Position numbers and translations under genes: made by a program
Shown: positions 1 through 10,097 of the stretch, piece after piece
Position numbering within the stretch: position 1 is the stretch's first letter
Layout: each line of letters begins with the position of its first letter
Notes under the pieces: model-generated
What the model saw: only the letters and a program-made list of their open reading frames with translations
Databases searched by the model: none
What the model was told of the DNA's origin: nothing
From: Rhipidocladum racemiflorum
Taxonomy: Eukaryota > Streptophyta > Magnoliopsida > Poales > Poaceae
Length of the DNA stretch: 64,000 bases
Direction: 5' to 3'
Assembly (NCBI GenBank): GCA_036346355.1
Contig: CM070588.1
Span: 14,059,914-14,123,913 of the forward strand

Positions 1-132
1 ATAATCAAATTAAATTGTTTTAGCTTTTAGAAAATTCAAATCAAGCTTTATAAACGCGAAAAAAATCAACGAAAATTTTTGGGAAGCTAAACTAAACCAA
101 AATTTTTGAAAACCCAAATTTTGGGATGTTAC
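1..132 (-). mobile_element. LTR tip of a truncated element
   Basis: AT-rich sequence that ends in GGGATGTTACA. Read on the minus strand it begins TGTAACATCCC, like the TGTAACACCCC start of the Tekay-like LTRs in this window. The rest lies left of the window, so its strand and family are inferred from the terminus only. Confidence 0.5.
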
Positions 133-999
133 AGTGGTCCACTTGGGTTCAAAAGAATTGTACTTCTCTTGCTCTATAGATGGGAGTGAGGATATAAATG
201 TTCTTGGTTTATGGGTGAGTATGCGAAATATGTGTACACTTGGTCTTGATAACTAAGTGTTATTGTGTGAGGGCGAGACCCTCTTAAGAAAGGAGCCAAT
301 TGTGGTTTGGTAAGGTTTTACGATCCTAGCTTGGGGCTAGGTGTCAAACCTTAGTGGTATAAGGGTGGTTTGTGATGGAGGTTGATGATGTATGGGTTTA
401 ACCTTTATTAAGAGTACCGATGGGTGGAAGTGAAGTTGACAGTAGTTCGATGATAATTGTCCTGCCGTGAGCAATTGTCCTAACTAGTTGTTTCTGGGTT
501 TGAGTCTTGCCTGGGAGAGGATGGAATGAAATGTTAGCATGATCGTGTATCGGAAGGGCAAATGTGCCTTAATGAGTTATTCCCCTCGATGGAAATTTTT
601 GGGAATGTAGAGAGGTCGTTAAAGGAATTGTGACTCGCTTTGATTGTGTCATGTTGAGTTTAATGAAGTGTGGTATTCAGGTTGGTTGTGATAGTAGTGT
701 GAAGTGTTTGTCGTGAGGTTTCGGGCGTTTTGGGTTGATGGATTCCTTTGTGGTTGAAACGCAGATTCTGTTTGGGAATTGAAGTGAAGTGCAACCGTGA
801 GAGGTTGCACTCTATTGAGCTAAATAAACATTTTCTCGCCAAGCGTTGGTTTTGAGAACTCGCTTGTCGTTTGTTCCAGTTTGAGTCTTTTTGTGAATGT
901 TTTATGTTGCAAAGAAGTCTTTTGTCCCTTGGAGACTTTGTTGTTGATTTTGGCATTCTTCGGATTCGATGTTGAATCCTGTTTAAGGGGGGGGGAGAA
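133..999 (+). mobile_element. NC-a: 3' part of the non-coding internal region
   Basis: From about 221 onward this DNA matches the 3' part of the NC-c interior (about 41401-42172), including the phrases 'gtgtgagggcgagaccctc' and 'gatggaggttgatgatgta'. No recognisable protein is encoded; an antisense ORF at 660-1094 is in a different frame from its counterpart in NC-c, so I treat it as chance. 133-220 has no clear counterpart. It runs into a polypurine tract and then an LTR, so it is the 3' end of a plus-strand element whose 5' half is outside the window. Confidence 0.75.
983..999 (+). promoter_or_regulatory. polypurine tract of NC-a
   Basis: A run of A and G (AAGGGGGGGGGAGAA) directly before the LTR start TGTGACAC. 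NC-c has the same arrangement at 42160-42172. It is the expected plus-strand priming site. Confidence 0.8.
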
Positions 1000-1010
1000 T
1001 GTGACACTAC
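1000..1010 (+). mobile_element. NC-a 3' LTR, first 11 bp
   Basis: TGTGACACTAC is the first 11 bp of the NC-family LTR, as at 35758 and 42173. It is interrupted here by TK-1; the LTR resumes at 12982 after the duplicated target site. Confidence 0.85.
1006..1010. repeat. target-site duplication of TK-1, left
   Basis: ACTAC lies immediately left of the TK-1 LTR and is repeated exactly at 12977-12981. A perfect 5-bp duplication is what Ty3-type integrase leaves. Confidence 0.9.
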
Positions 1011-2512
1011 TGTCGGGACCCGAATTTGCAAATCCGGACCCTCTGTGTATTCAGCACTAGTCCAGGAATGCGCTAGTGCACACAGTCTCAACATTGGTAA
1101 ATATCACAATCATACTCAACGAATAATAGGGTAATTTAATTAGTTAACCAAACTGGTTTCTCAACCTTAGGGTCGAGTTACAAATATACGCCACGCAGGG
1201 CGGCACTTAATAAGAGATAAATAACAGCAGCGGAAAATATGATAACTTCGTGGCGTCATCCAGTATACCACAGGCAACTGACTGGGCTCGCTCCCTAGTT
1301 AGACGGTTCCTCTCGGAGTTCCTCCTCCGAAGCGGGAGTAGACTCTTCTTCAACTGGTGTTGTATTGTGGCAAGGATGAGTACTTGATACTCAGCAAGTC
1401 ATGCACAGAATGCAAACTAATATACTATATGCATGGCTTAGTACAAAGGAATAGCTCTGAGCATAATTGCAGTAAACAGTATTTGACAAGTAGCAATAGT
1501 AGATTCGAAGGCAGTAGAAACAAGTTTAAGATCAATTACTTTTCCAGGAATCACATAAACATCTTTTCCATTCCTAATCCACATTTCCATCAACATCATT
1601 AATAAACCAAACCCAACCTTTCAAGTTCAAGTTATTTTCAAGAAAGTTTAACCCTTGACTGTAATTCCAGAGCGATGTACAATACCACAGACACGGCTAT
1701 TCGAATAGATTTTACACTCTGCAGAGGTTATGCACTTTACCCACAAGATAAAGTCAAACACCACAAAGCGAGTGTCCGCAACAAAGTCTTTCAGAAACTT
1801 CTAACAGCACAAGTGGTCCTCTCCGGTGATTGCACACTAACCCTTCCCTTAGCGAAGGCGAAGTTTAGGCCAATCCACCGTTAGATGGGTACCTGGCCGC
1901 AGCCCTGGTACGCTCCCCCGTACAACTACACAAAAGGTATAGTTGATACCCCGAGGTCCCACAGGTACGTTATTAGCAACTTAATCAACTAGGTCCGTCC
2001 CATTACAGACATGTGGTTGCACGTTTGACTCAGTTCAAAGGCTTGCAAGGTTAAGTCCTTAGGATGACCAGGGCAAGACTACCCGAAGAACCAAAACAAC
2101 GTTCCCGGTGCCACAACTGGCCCGCCTGATCATTCTTGCCACATGCCCCGGTCGAAATCTATTTATCAAACCCCAGTTGATTACCATGCACCACGTGCCA
2201 TCAACAATCATAACACATGATACTTCTTTCAAAAACAGGTGCAGTATCTCATTAAGTCAATATTAGCATTTGATTGTCCAAAATCATGTCATGAGCAGGT
2301 AGCAGGTCTAAGCAATATACTACAACAATCTGAAATCCCATGTTGGCAATTTAATAATGTCCAACTATTTAATCCTCAACTAGGGTGACAAGGGGCATGG
2401 CACATATTAGATTAACCAAGGTGTCATACGGCAATTTATCATTTATCTACTTCCCCGGAATTTAAATAAAGTATTTTCTATTTAAACAAGCATGCAATAA
2501 TTTAAACCAAAT

Positions 2513-2701
2513 TCATTTGAAAACGGGATCAACATGGTCAAAGCACAACTTGCCTTCAAAGAGTACTTGTTCTTGGTCCTGAGCTGGCTCCTGGGTCAAC
2601 ACTTCACCTTCGAAGCCTTCGGGCACTTCAACGTCTACTCGTAAAGCGTGCAAATAGCAATAAATAAATAAACAATAGACAAAAAGTGTCCAAACATCCA
2701 A
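2513..2701 (-). CDS. conserved acidic micro-ORF inside the TK LTR (hypothetical)
   Basis: A 62-codon ORF on the element's sense strand with a true ATG at 2701. The N-terminal third is hydrophobic (LFIYCYLHALR) and is followed by an acidic stretch containing VEVPEGFEGE and FEGKLCFDHVD. The same reading frame is present in the TK-2 5' LTR (23117-23332), and its first part in TK-3 (63018-63054). In the shared acidic core I see three base differences between TK-1 and TK-2 (GTG/GTA, and CAG/CAA twice), all synonymous, while the sequence after FDHVD diverges. No family is recognised. It may be a real micro-protein, an exon spliced into a longer ORF, or a conserved nucleotide element that happens to be open. 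Confidence 0.4.
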   Translation of the reverse strand: MDVWTLFVYCLFIYCYLHALRVDVEVPEGFEGEVLTQEPAQDQEQVLFEGKLCFDHVDPVFK

Positions 2702-3039
2702 ATAAAGTTCACAAACAGAGAGAGCATAATTTTATGAATTTTTAGAAACTGGAATCGTCAAATTCGGAGTTTAAATGCAAAATTTATAACCGTTTAAAGT
2801 TTAAAGAAAACATTAATTAATTATAAACAGAGAAATATTCATCATCAAAAATTAATTAGAATTCATATTTGAGTAGGTCTCATTTTTATGAAAATTTAGA
2901 AATTTGAATCACTCAAATCGCAGTTGAAACGCAAAAGTTATAAGCGTTTGAAGTTTGAATCTATTTTTGAAATCAATTATTCGAATTAATAAATCATTTT
3001 CTTTTTCGGAAATTAAATTATTGCGTCAGCATGACACGT

Positions 3040-3130
3040 GTCAGCACCTCATTGGTCCACGTGGATCCGCTGACGTCAGCACCGGTCGATTCCCCCAATG
3101 ACGTCAGCATGACGTCACCATGACACGTGG
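3040..3130. promoter_or_regulatory. TGACGTCA cluster in TK-1 3' LTR
   Basis: Three TGACGTCA palindromes plus ACACGTG/CACGTGG motifs lie within about 90 bp. These are textbook plant bZIP (C-box and G-box) cores. The matching part of the TK-2 5' LTR has six in about 160 bp. Binding is inferred from motif knowledge only. Confidence 0.5.
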
Positions 3131-3309
3131 CACCACCCCGGGTGCTGCCACGTGTCCTGGTCTACGGACACGGTCCACGTGCACGGCTCGGTCCACGGTG
3201 GCACTGGTCCACCGGACCGGCGTCACTGACAGGCAGGCCCGCCCTGTCAGCGACCCCCGTCCACGCCCACGCGGGCGTGCCGGTTCGGCTTCCGCACACA
3301 TGGCTAGAT

Positions 3310-3640
3310 CTCGGCCGTTGATTTGAAAATCAACGGCCCAAATCGGATCTGGCTTAACGCGTTAAGGAAACTACACGGCTGATCTGGACCGTTCGATCTT
3401 GATCAGACGGTCAAGATCCAATCTAATGTTTACAACGCGGCTAACCCTAACCGTTCGATCTAGATCTAACGGCTGAGATTGGATCTAGTACGGTGCGGTT
3501 CTAGCTACGTGGCACAATCTAAACCGTTGGATCTAGATCCAACGGTTGGAAATAGATCTAGAGGTTAGCACGTGGATCTCACCGGGGTGTGACGTGGATG
3601 AATCTAGGCCCTTGGATCTGGATCAGACGGTGGAGCGAGC
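3310..3640. promoter_or_regulatory. array of short dyads in TK-1 3' LTR
   Basis: About five inverted repeats of 22-28 bp are strung along 330 bp. Two are perfect: GGCCGTTGATTT with its complement across a GA spacer (about 3311-3336), and a 26-bp palindrome at 3522-3547 with half-site AACCGTTGGATCT. The others (near 3388, 3450 and 3612) are imperfect versions with the plan CCGTT-GAT-ATC-AACGG. Confidence 0.75.
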
Positions 3641-4321
3641 TCGGGGTCCGGCGATGGCATGCGGTGGCGCAGGCTCACCGGAGACGGGAACGGCGACCAC
3701 CCGAAAGACGCTACGGGGCTCCTCCGGCGAAGTGAAGGGTACACTCCGACGCGGCTTGACCTTGCGGTTCCGGATCTGGGCTCAACGGCGGCGGAGAACG
3801 GCGGACGGCGAGCGATTGCGGCGCGAACACGGCGACTCAGGCGACATTGTCTAGGGCTCGGGTTCGGCGACGTGGCTCAATCTTGGCCGTTCGATCTTGA
3901 TCGGACGGTCGACAGGGTTAGGGTTAGGCGACTGGGTTCAACCGGATCGGCTAGCTCAGGTCGGACTTGAGTCTGACTCAGACTCGGGTCCGGTCGGATG
4001 AACAGTACAAACCAACTCGGTTTTTCCAGCGTTTAAATATTCAAATTAATTCCCAAAAATTCATTTAATTCATTAAAAATAGCAAAACACTCAGAAAAAT
4101 TCCAGAAAAATTCTAGAAAATATTTTGGAACATTTTGGACTCAAATAAAATATTTCCAACAAAAATTTATTTGAAAAATCAAATTGTTTAATTATTTCAA
4201 AAGGGAATAAATTCAAATAAATTCCAAATAAATCCAAATAAATTCCAGAAAATTCCAAAAATTCACCAAAGTGCCAAATATTAATTAAATTCATGAAAAG
4301 CAAAAAATTTGGGGTGTTACA

Positions 4322-4336
4322 AACCTCCCCCTTAAC
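4322..4336 (-). promoter_or_regulatory. polypurine tract of TK-1
   Basis: On the minus strand, GTTAAGGGGGAGGTT immediately precedes the 3' LTR start TGTAACACC. TK-2 has the same tract at 49667-49681. Confidence 0.85.
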
Positions 4337-4355
4337 AGAATCTCATCCCCGAGAT

Positions 4356-4560
4356 TCAGGGCTTACTAAAGAATAGGTTCGGAAACTCTTTCTTCAAATC
4401 CTCCTTGCGCTCCCAAGTTGCTTCACTCTCCGCATCGTTTCTCCATTGTACTCTGCAGAAACGGGTTGACTTGTTTCTCGTTTCTCGATCCATTGTGTCC
4501 AAAATCTTAACAGGGTATTCCTTGTAAGTCAAATCCTCTTGTAGCTCGATTGACTCTAGC
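4356..4560 (-). pseudogene. TK-1 chromodomain-like tail
   Basis: The C-terminus reads VKILDTMDRETRNKSTRFCR, then QWRN, ESEATWERKEDL and EFPNLF. The aromatic/EATWE pattern is that of the integrase chromodomain of plant chromoviruses, which targets insertion to marked chromatin. It ends at a TGA (4356-4358) 20 bp before the PPT. Confidence 0.82.
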
Positions 4561-4639
4561 GGTGTCTGCTCATCAGGTACTCGGAGACACTTCTTCAGCT
4601 CGGACACGTGGAACACGTCATGCACTCCTGCCAGTGATT

Positions 4640-5700
4640 GCGGTAACTCCAGCTGGTACGCAACTTTACCTCTACGGCTGAGAACCTTAAATGGTCAAAC
4701 ATATCGCGGTGCGAGTTTCCCTTTGGCATGGAATCTCTTAACCCCTTTGAGTGGTGTAACCCTTAGGTACACGAAATCCTCTGGTTCAAAGCTCAAGTCT
4801 CGGCGACGGTTATCGGCGTAGCTCTTCTGTCTTGACTGTGCTATCTTCAGTCTTTCCCGGATCATGGCAATCTGTTCTTCAGCCTCTTGAAGAATGTCCT
4901 ATCCAAAGACACGGCATTCGCCTGTCTCATTCCAGTTCAACGGTGTTCGACAAGATCGACCGTATAGTGCCTCAAATGGTGACATTTGAAAACTTGCTTG
5001 ATAGCTATTGTTGTAGCTGAACTCCGCATACGGCAGACTTTTATCCCAAGAGGTAGCATAAGCCGATGCACACGCTCTTAACATATCCTCCAGTATCTGA
5101 TTAACTCTCTCAGTCTATCCATCCGTCTGTGGATGATAAGCTGTACTAAAGTTCAAGCGGGTCCCCATGGCTTCATGCAGCTTATTCCAGAATCTCGAGG
5201 TAAACTGGGTACCTCTGTCCGATACAATCTTCTTCGGTACTCCATGCAAACAGACGATCCTGATCATGTACAATTCTGCCAACTTATCTCCCGAGTAAGT
5301 GGTCTTTACTGGAATAAAATGGGCGACCTTCGTCAAGCGGCCTACTATAACCCATATGGAGTCATAACCTCCTTGAGTCTTGGGTAAACCGGTTATGAAG
5401 TCCATTCTGATTTCCTCCCATTTCCACTCAGGTATCCGTAACGGCTGCAGCAACCCTGCTGGTCTCTGGTGCATTGCCTTGACTCTCTGACATATGTCGC
5501 ACAGAGCAACATGCTCGGCAACTTCACGCTTTATGCTCGGCCACCAGAATCTTTCCTTTAAATCCTGAGACATCTTGGCACTTCCCGGATGAATTGAATA
5601 CTTGGAGTCATGGGCTTCTTCTAGGATCAACTGCTTCAGTTCCTTCTTGTTCGGCACACAAATTCGGTCCTCCATCCACAACGTGCCTTGCTCATCCAAC
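4640..5700 (-). pseudogene. TK-1 integrase domain
   Basis: Inserts the cDNA into the host genome. It has the N-terminal zinc region (SIHPG ... CDICQ), then MDFITGLP with the first catalytic Asp, SDRGTQF with the second, and TERVNQ with the Glu. Second Asp to Glu spans exactly 35 residues, the canonical D35E spacing; one of the intervening positions is the TAG at 5115. Downstream are YNNSYQASFQMSPFEALYG and the C-terminal GVHDVFHVSELKK. Stops at 5766, 5115, 4899 and 4695. Confidence 0.88.
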
Positions 5701-5899
5701 TTGAAGTCCTTTGCCTTGCCTTCATCCATCTTGGACTTAATCCTGCAGATCTTGTCATCGTCCTTCTATCCTTCTCGAATCTGATCCTCCAGGGTAGGTT
5801 TCACTTCTAATGCGGCCAAGAATCCTTCTAGTACTACTTCAATCTGCATTCTTTGAAATTCCTCACATAGGTAGTCCTGACTCGTGGCTATCAACACAT

Positions 5900-6270
5900 T
5901 TACGGTATGGCTTTTCCGACTCAGAGCATCAGCCACCACGTTGGCCTTTCCGGGATGGTAATGGATTCCAACATTATAATCCTTGATCAACTCTAATCAT
6001 CTCCTCTGCCTCATGTTCAAGTCTGATTGGGTGAAGATGTACTTAAGACTCTTATGTTCCGTGTATACTTCACATCTGTTTCCAATCAAATAGTGACGCC
6101 ACAACTTCAAAGCATGCACTACGGCAGCTAGCTCTAGGTCATGCGTTGGATAATTCTCCTCATGCGGCCTCAATTGCCTTGATGCATAGGCAACGACCTT
6201 TCCATTCTGCATTAGCACATATCCATGTCCCTGGCGCGATGCATCACAATAAATATCGAAGTTCTGATTA
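5900..6270 (-). pseudogene. TK-1 RNase H domain
   Basis: Degrades the RNA strand during reverse transcription. The first catalytic Asp is in IYCDASRQG (about 6238-6260), followed by AYASRQLRPHEENYPTHDLEL, WRHYL, EHKSLKYIFTQ and the terminal HPGKANVVADALSRK. A TGA at 5997 replaces a Trp codon present in TK-2. The residue before HKSLKY is Glu, where TK-2 and CV-1 have Asp. Confidence 0.88.
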
Positions 6271-6559
6271 ACATCCGGTAGAACCAACACTGGTGCTGAT
6301 GTCAATCGCTTCTTCAGCTCTCGAAAGCCTTTCTCGCACTCCGGCGTCCATGCGAACTTCTTCTCCTTCTTCAACAATTGCGTGAGAGGTCTCGCAATTG
6401 TCGAAAAGCCTTCAATGAAACGACGGTAATAACCTGCCATTCCTAGGAAACTCCGGATCTGGGTCACGGTCTTCGGCTGCTCCCAGTGTAACACAGCTTC
6501 TACCTTGCTCGGATCAACGGCGACTCCTTCTACGGTCATTACATGTCCGGGGAACTCCA

Positions 6560-7160
6560 CCTTGTCCTTCCAAAAGTCACACTTGCTGAACTTGGCGAAG
6601 AGTTGCTGCTCCCTCAGCTTTTCCAACACTCGCCTCAAGTGCTCGGCATGTTCATCCTTCGTCTTGGAGTAGATTAAGATATCGTCTATAAACACAACAA
6701 CAGACTTGTCCAAATATTCCATGAACACCTTGTTCATCATATTCATGAAATAGGCTGGCGCATTCGTCAAACCAAAGGACATGACTGTAAACTCGTAATG
6801 TCCGTATCTTGACGAGAATGCGGTCTTCGGAATATCTTCCGATCAGATCTTCAACTGGTGGTATCCCGATCTCATATCAATCTTGGAGAAAACTCCGGCT
6901 CCTCTCAACTGATCAAACAGATCATCAATCCTGGGTAGCGGGTATTTGTTCTTCACGGTGACTTCGTTGAGTGCACGGTAGTCAATGCACATCCTGAAAC
7001 TTCCGTCCTTCTTCTTAACGAACAGAACTAGCGCTCCCCACGGCGACGAACTTGGTCTGATGAATCCTTTTTCCATCAACTCTTCAAGTTGCTTCTTCAT
7101 CTCTACAAATTCTTCGGTGCACATCCGATAGGGTCTCTTTGCTATCGGCGCTGTACCAGG
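6560..7160 (-). pseudogene. TK-1 reverse transcriptase domain
   Basis: Ty3-type RT. Visible in order: YRMCTEEFVEMKKQLEELM, FIRPSSSPWGALVLFVKKKD, CIDYRALNEVTVKN, the palm motif FSKIDMRSGYHQL, FGLTNAPAYFM, and the catalytic FIDD at 6681-6692, the Ty3 version of YxDD. A TGA at 6843 sits just after YHQLKI, where TK-2 has an Arg codon. Confidence 0.9.
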
Positions 7161-7369
7161 TACAAGTTCTATTACAAACTCTATGTCTCTGTCTGGAGAC
7201 ATACCAGGTAGATCTTTAGGAAAAACATCTGGATACTCATTCACTACCTAGACATTTTCTATGTTGATTGCCTTGGCGCTGTTAACCATCAATTGTCCAT
7301 CTCTAATGGCGGTGGCTTGAAATTCCACTTTCCTTCCACACGGGCTCTCAACTGAGATAATCCTTCGTC

Positions 7370-7650
7370 CACAATCCAATACGGCCTTGTGCTTGGATAA
7401 CCAATCCATTCCCAAAATAACATCTAAGGTCTGGGTTTCCAATATAGTAAGGTTCGCTAGGAACTCTACCCCATCTATTAATATTCTCACCCCAGAACAT
7501 CCTACTTTAGTTCGGAGTTCGGAACCAGGGGTTTGAACTAAAAGCATGCATTTAAGTCTTGCAATCTCCAAATCATTTTTAGCAGCAAAGCCTTGAGAAA
7601 CAAACGAATGCGAAGCTCCAGAGTCAAACAAAACTGTTGCAGGTACTAAG
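7370..7650 (-). pseudogene. TK-1 aspartic protease domain
   Basis: The retropepsin active site VLFDSGAS is at about 7612-7632 with Asp codon 7623-7625. The C-terminal motif VILGMDWLSKH is near 7400. This domain would cut the polyprotein. It is intact between flanking stops (8076 and 7248) but has no start of its own. Confidence 0.85.
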
Positions 7651-7679
7651 TTGACAAGTATCTTACCCAGCACGACGTC

Positions 7680-8855
7680 CGTAGCATTCTGGAGTGCCTC
7701 TGCGGTGACATGGTTGACTCGGCCTCTCACTATGGTTTGGGGCGTGGCTCCTGGCTGTGCTGTCCCTCGGTTGGCTCCTGGTGCAGGCGTCCTGGCTGGT
7801 GTGGATCCCAGATTGAAGCGGACTGGGGTCACTCCTGCTGTCTTCTTAGGGCAACTATTGGAAAAGTGCCCTGGCTCGTTGTAGTTGTAGCAGTGTCTCA
7901 CTGTCCCCTGTTGACTGCCTGAAGCGGCGTTTCTGGTTGGAGCTGGGGTCTGATAGCTCTGATTGACGGGTCTTGGTGTTGGTGACGGTGTCCTTGTTGC
8001 ATTCTGCGGCTGGAATCTGAAAAACTGATTTGGCGCAACCCTCAAGCGTTGCTGTGCTCCCTGACGCGATCCCTGCTATTGCATCCTTCGCTTCCGGTTC
8101 TCATCCAGTTCCTTGCGCTTGTCCTCAAGAATAAGCGCCTTGTTCACAAGCTCTTGGAAATCTGGAAAGGTGTGGGTGATCAGTCCCACCTGCAGTTCTG
8201 AGTTAAGTCCCTTCATAAAGCGAGACTATCTGGCTTTATCTGTCGCTACGTCTTCAGGTGCGTAACGTGCAAGCTGTGTGAACTTATCCAGGTATTCGGC
8301 CACCGGCTGATTACCTTGCTTCAGTGCTCTAAACTCCTCCTTCTTGAGGTCCATGATTCCTTCCGTCACGTGATACTAACGAAATGCAGCTGTAAACTCC
8401 TCCCAAGTGATGTCCTGAGGGTTCTCTCGCGTGGTGCAGAAATTCTCCCACCACTCTGCGGCGGTCCCTTCCAACTGATGAGAAGCGTAGAGTACCTTCT
8501 CATTTCCCATGCATTGAGCAATGCGTAGCTTCCTTTCTATTCTCCTTAGCCAACCATCGGCCTCCAACGGATTGGCATTCCCGGAGAAAGTGGGTGGATG
8601 AGTCCTCATGAACTCTGATAGTCTTGAATTCTGGCGTTGTCCCTGATTGACCTGATTATTCTGATTAGCATTGGCGTGAGCGGTGATCTGTTGCATCATC
8701 GCATGCATCAACTGGGTCTATGCAGCAAGAAAAGCTCCGAAATTCTGCATGTCAACTGGCGGTGCTGGGTGGGGTGCAGGTGCTCCATCATTGGGGTTCC
8801 CAGCTGGGCGAGAACCACTTCCATTGCCTCCAAAGCTTCCACGGGTGTTCACCAT
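7680..8855 (-). pseudogene. gag: TK-1 gag region
   Basis: Encodes the capsid and nucleocapsid part. The retrotransposon gag domain is recognised by the stretch with RTHPPTFSG, LEADGWLRRIER and AAEWWENF (about 8380-8630). The zinc knuckle near 7863-7900 reads C-Y-N-Y-N-E-P-G-H-F-S-N-S-C; the usual form is CX2CX4HX4C, so the second Cys is now Tyr and the following residue is Asn, both explicable by G-to-A changes. Pro/Thr/Gln-rich linkers flank it. Stops at 8718, 8376, 8226 and 8076 interrupt it. The start ATG at 8855 is chosen because it is the first in the frame and follows a gap after the upstream ORF. Confidence 0.85.
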
Positions 8856-9115
8856 CTGTCGATTGCTCCAAGGTTTCAGAGATGAGAGGGAATAAGAATA
8901 GACAAGTAATAGGGAAACTTATGCGGGGAAAAGTGTAACTCAAAATCCAACTTTATTATTAAGTAATAATAACTTGGTATGGTCGCTCACAATGCCTAAG
9001 GGCCTTGCAACACATACTGCATACTTAGCAAACAATGAAAATCCAATGCCTCTAAAGGGTGACTCTTATTCTATAACGCGACTCGACGAAGGAGTCTCAA
9101 CCTTCACGCCTAAGC

Positions 9116-9886
9116 TCACTCGTCGAGAAAACCTCCACTGCCTCCTCGCGGCAGGTGCGACGGCATAGGCGTGAAACAATCGCCATGCCCTGCAACTGCA
9201 GCAGTGGTTGACGACGCGGCGTCCTCCTCTGGCTCAGGATCTGGCTGGTGTTGTGGCTGTGGCGCGGGTGCAGGCGGCGCCTCTTCTGGGTCCTCCTCTG
9301 GCTCTGCGGCGTCCAACTCCAACACTGGATCGGGGCCCTGCCCATACAGTGCGGTCTCCAGCTCTGCGATCCTTTCCGCAGCATAGGCGACGTACTCACG
9401 AGCATTCTCTAAGTGCTTCTTCTCCTCCTCAGCCTGCTCGCGGGCCTTCTTCAACTCCTGGACTGTGTCATCGATCAGCTCCTCCTGAGTGGCGACGAAT
9501 CTGGCTAAGTGAGTGACGGTAGCATCCTCATCCTCTATCAGCTTCCGCTGAGCTCTGCTGTCTCGGCATGGGTGGTGACGGAATACAGTGCCTTCCAGCT
9601 CCCTGGAGTAGGTGCGAGCGATCTGCTGCATTGCTCGACGCGACACCTCCTGAATTCCCATCTTAAAAGTAGACCTCCTGGTGGTGAAGTGGAAAGGGCG
9701 GCTGAACTTTGTCTTCTCTCGGGCATACACCGTGATCCAGACGTCCCATCCTATGACCACTCCCGCTTGCACGAGTGTAGTCCCTCGGTAGAGCGGCCTC
9801 TCAAAACCTCCAAGAAACTGAAGCATACGCCACAACTCGGCGGCATAGCCTCCCTCGCGCTCGGCGTAGTTGTTCTTCATCATCAT
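9116..9886 (-). CDS. extra ORF between PBS and gag of TK-1 (unknown, coiled coil)
   Basis: A 256-codon intact ORF on the element's sense strand, starting with three ATG codons (MMMKNNY) at 9886 and ending 261 bp before gag in a different frame. Residues 1-100 form a compact region (RRSTFKMGIQEVSRRAMQQI, TYSRELEGTVF). Residues about 120-185 are rich in E, K, A and L with heptad-like spacing and probably form a coiled coil. The tail (190-240) is Pro/Glu/Gln-rich. It is not gag, pol or a recognised envelope. It is intact while the neighbouring gag-pol has eleven stops. Extra ORFs upstream of gag are known in several plant Ty3 lineages, but I do not recognise this one and assign no function. Confidence 0.6.
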   Translation of the reverse strand: MMMKNNYAEREGGYAAELWRMLQFLGGFERPLYRGTTLVQAGVVIGWDVWITVYAREKTKFSRPFHFTTRRSTFKMGIQEVSRRAMQQIARTYSRELEGTVFRHHPCRDSRAQRKLIEDEDATVTHLARFVATQEELIDDTVQELKKAREQAEEEKKHLENAREYVAYAAERIAELETALYGQGPDPVLELDAAEPEEDPEEAPPAPAPQPQHQPDPEPEEDAASSTTAAVAGHGDCFTPMPSHLPRGGSGGFLDE

Positions 9887-10085
9887 CTGTCAAAAGACGC
9901 TCGCGTAAGAACGCAGCATTTTGAAATCAATGTGGAAGACAAAAAGAACTCAGCAGGGGTATGAACAAGGAAGAAAAGGGGTAAGTCGAGAATTCATTCA
10001 TTATCTCGACAATTTTTATCTTTAGAAAATAGGTTTTATCCTCACTACGACCATTCTAACTATGGGTGAGCCTACAGTCAACCTA

Positions 10086-10097
10086 GCTCTGATAACA
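10086..10097 (-). promoter_or_regulatory. primer-binding site of TK-1
   Basis: On the minus strand TGTTATCAGAGC lies 4 bp after the 5' LTR end. It differs at one base from TGGTATCAGAGC, the complement of initiator Met tRNA used by many plant elements and present intact in NC-b, NC-c and CP-1. Confidence 0.8.

Larger units (their letters stand above)
1011..4321 (-). repeat. TK-1 3' LTR (3311 bp)
   Basis: On the minus strand it runs from TGTAACACCCC (4321) to GGTCCCGACA (1011). It aligns with the right LTR along most of its length. It lacks a segment of roughly 240 bp, near 3870, that holds the TATA-like box in the right LTR, and it keeps about 0.7 kb (about 2640-3338) that the right LTR has lost. 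It contains a dyad array, TGACGTCA sites and a conserved micro-ORF, each listed separately. Confidence 0.92.
4356..8855 (-). pseudogene. gag-pol: TK-1 gag-pol polyprotein, stop-riddled
   Basis: One uninterrupted reading frame of about 1500 codons runs from an ATG at 8855 to a TGA at 4356-4358. It is broken by eleven in-frame stops: TAG at 8718, 8376, 8226, 8076, 7248, 5766, 5115 and 4899, and TGA at 6843, 5997 and 4695 (lowest coordinate of each codon). There is no frameshift anywhere, so all domains stay aligned in one frame. Order: gag with a damaged zinc knuckle, aspartic protease, reverse transcriptase, RNase H, integrase, chromodomain-like tail. Where the TK-2 copy can be compared, four of seven stops look like single C-to-T or G-to-A changes (such as CAG to TAG, TGG to TGA). 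Full-length read-through seems impossible, so I call it a pseudogene. Confidence 0.92.

Noticed and set aside
660..1094. Antisense 144-codon ORF in the NC-a 3' part
   Set aside because: The homologous NC-c stretch has an antisense ORF (41995-42282) in a different frame for the shared DNA, and this one runs on into the inserted TK-1 LTR. Protein sequence is not conserved.
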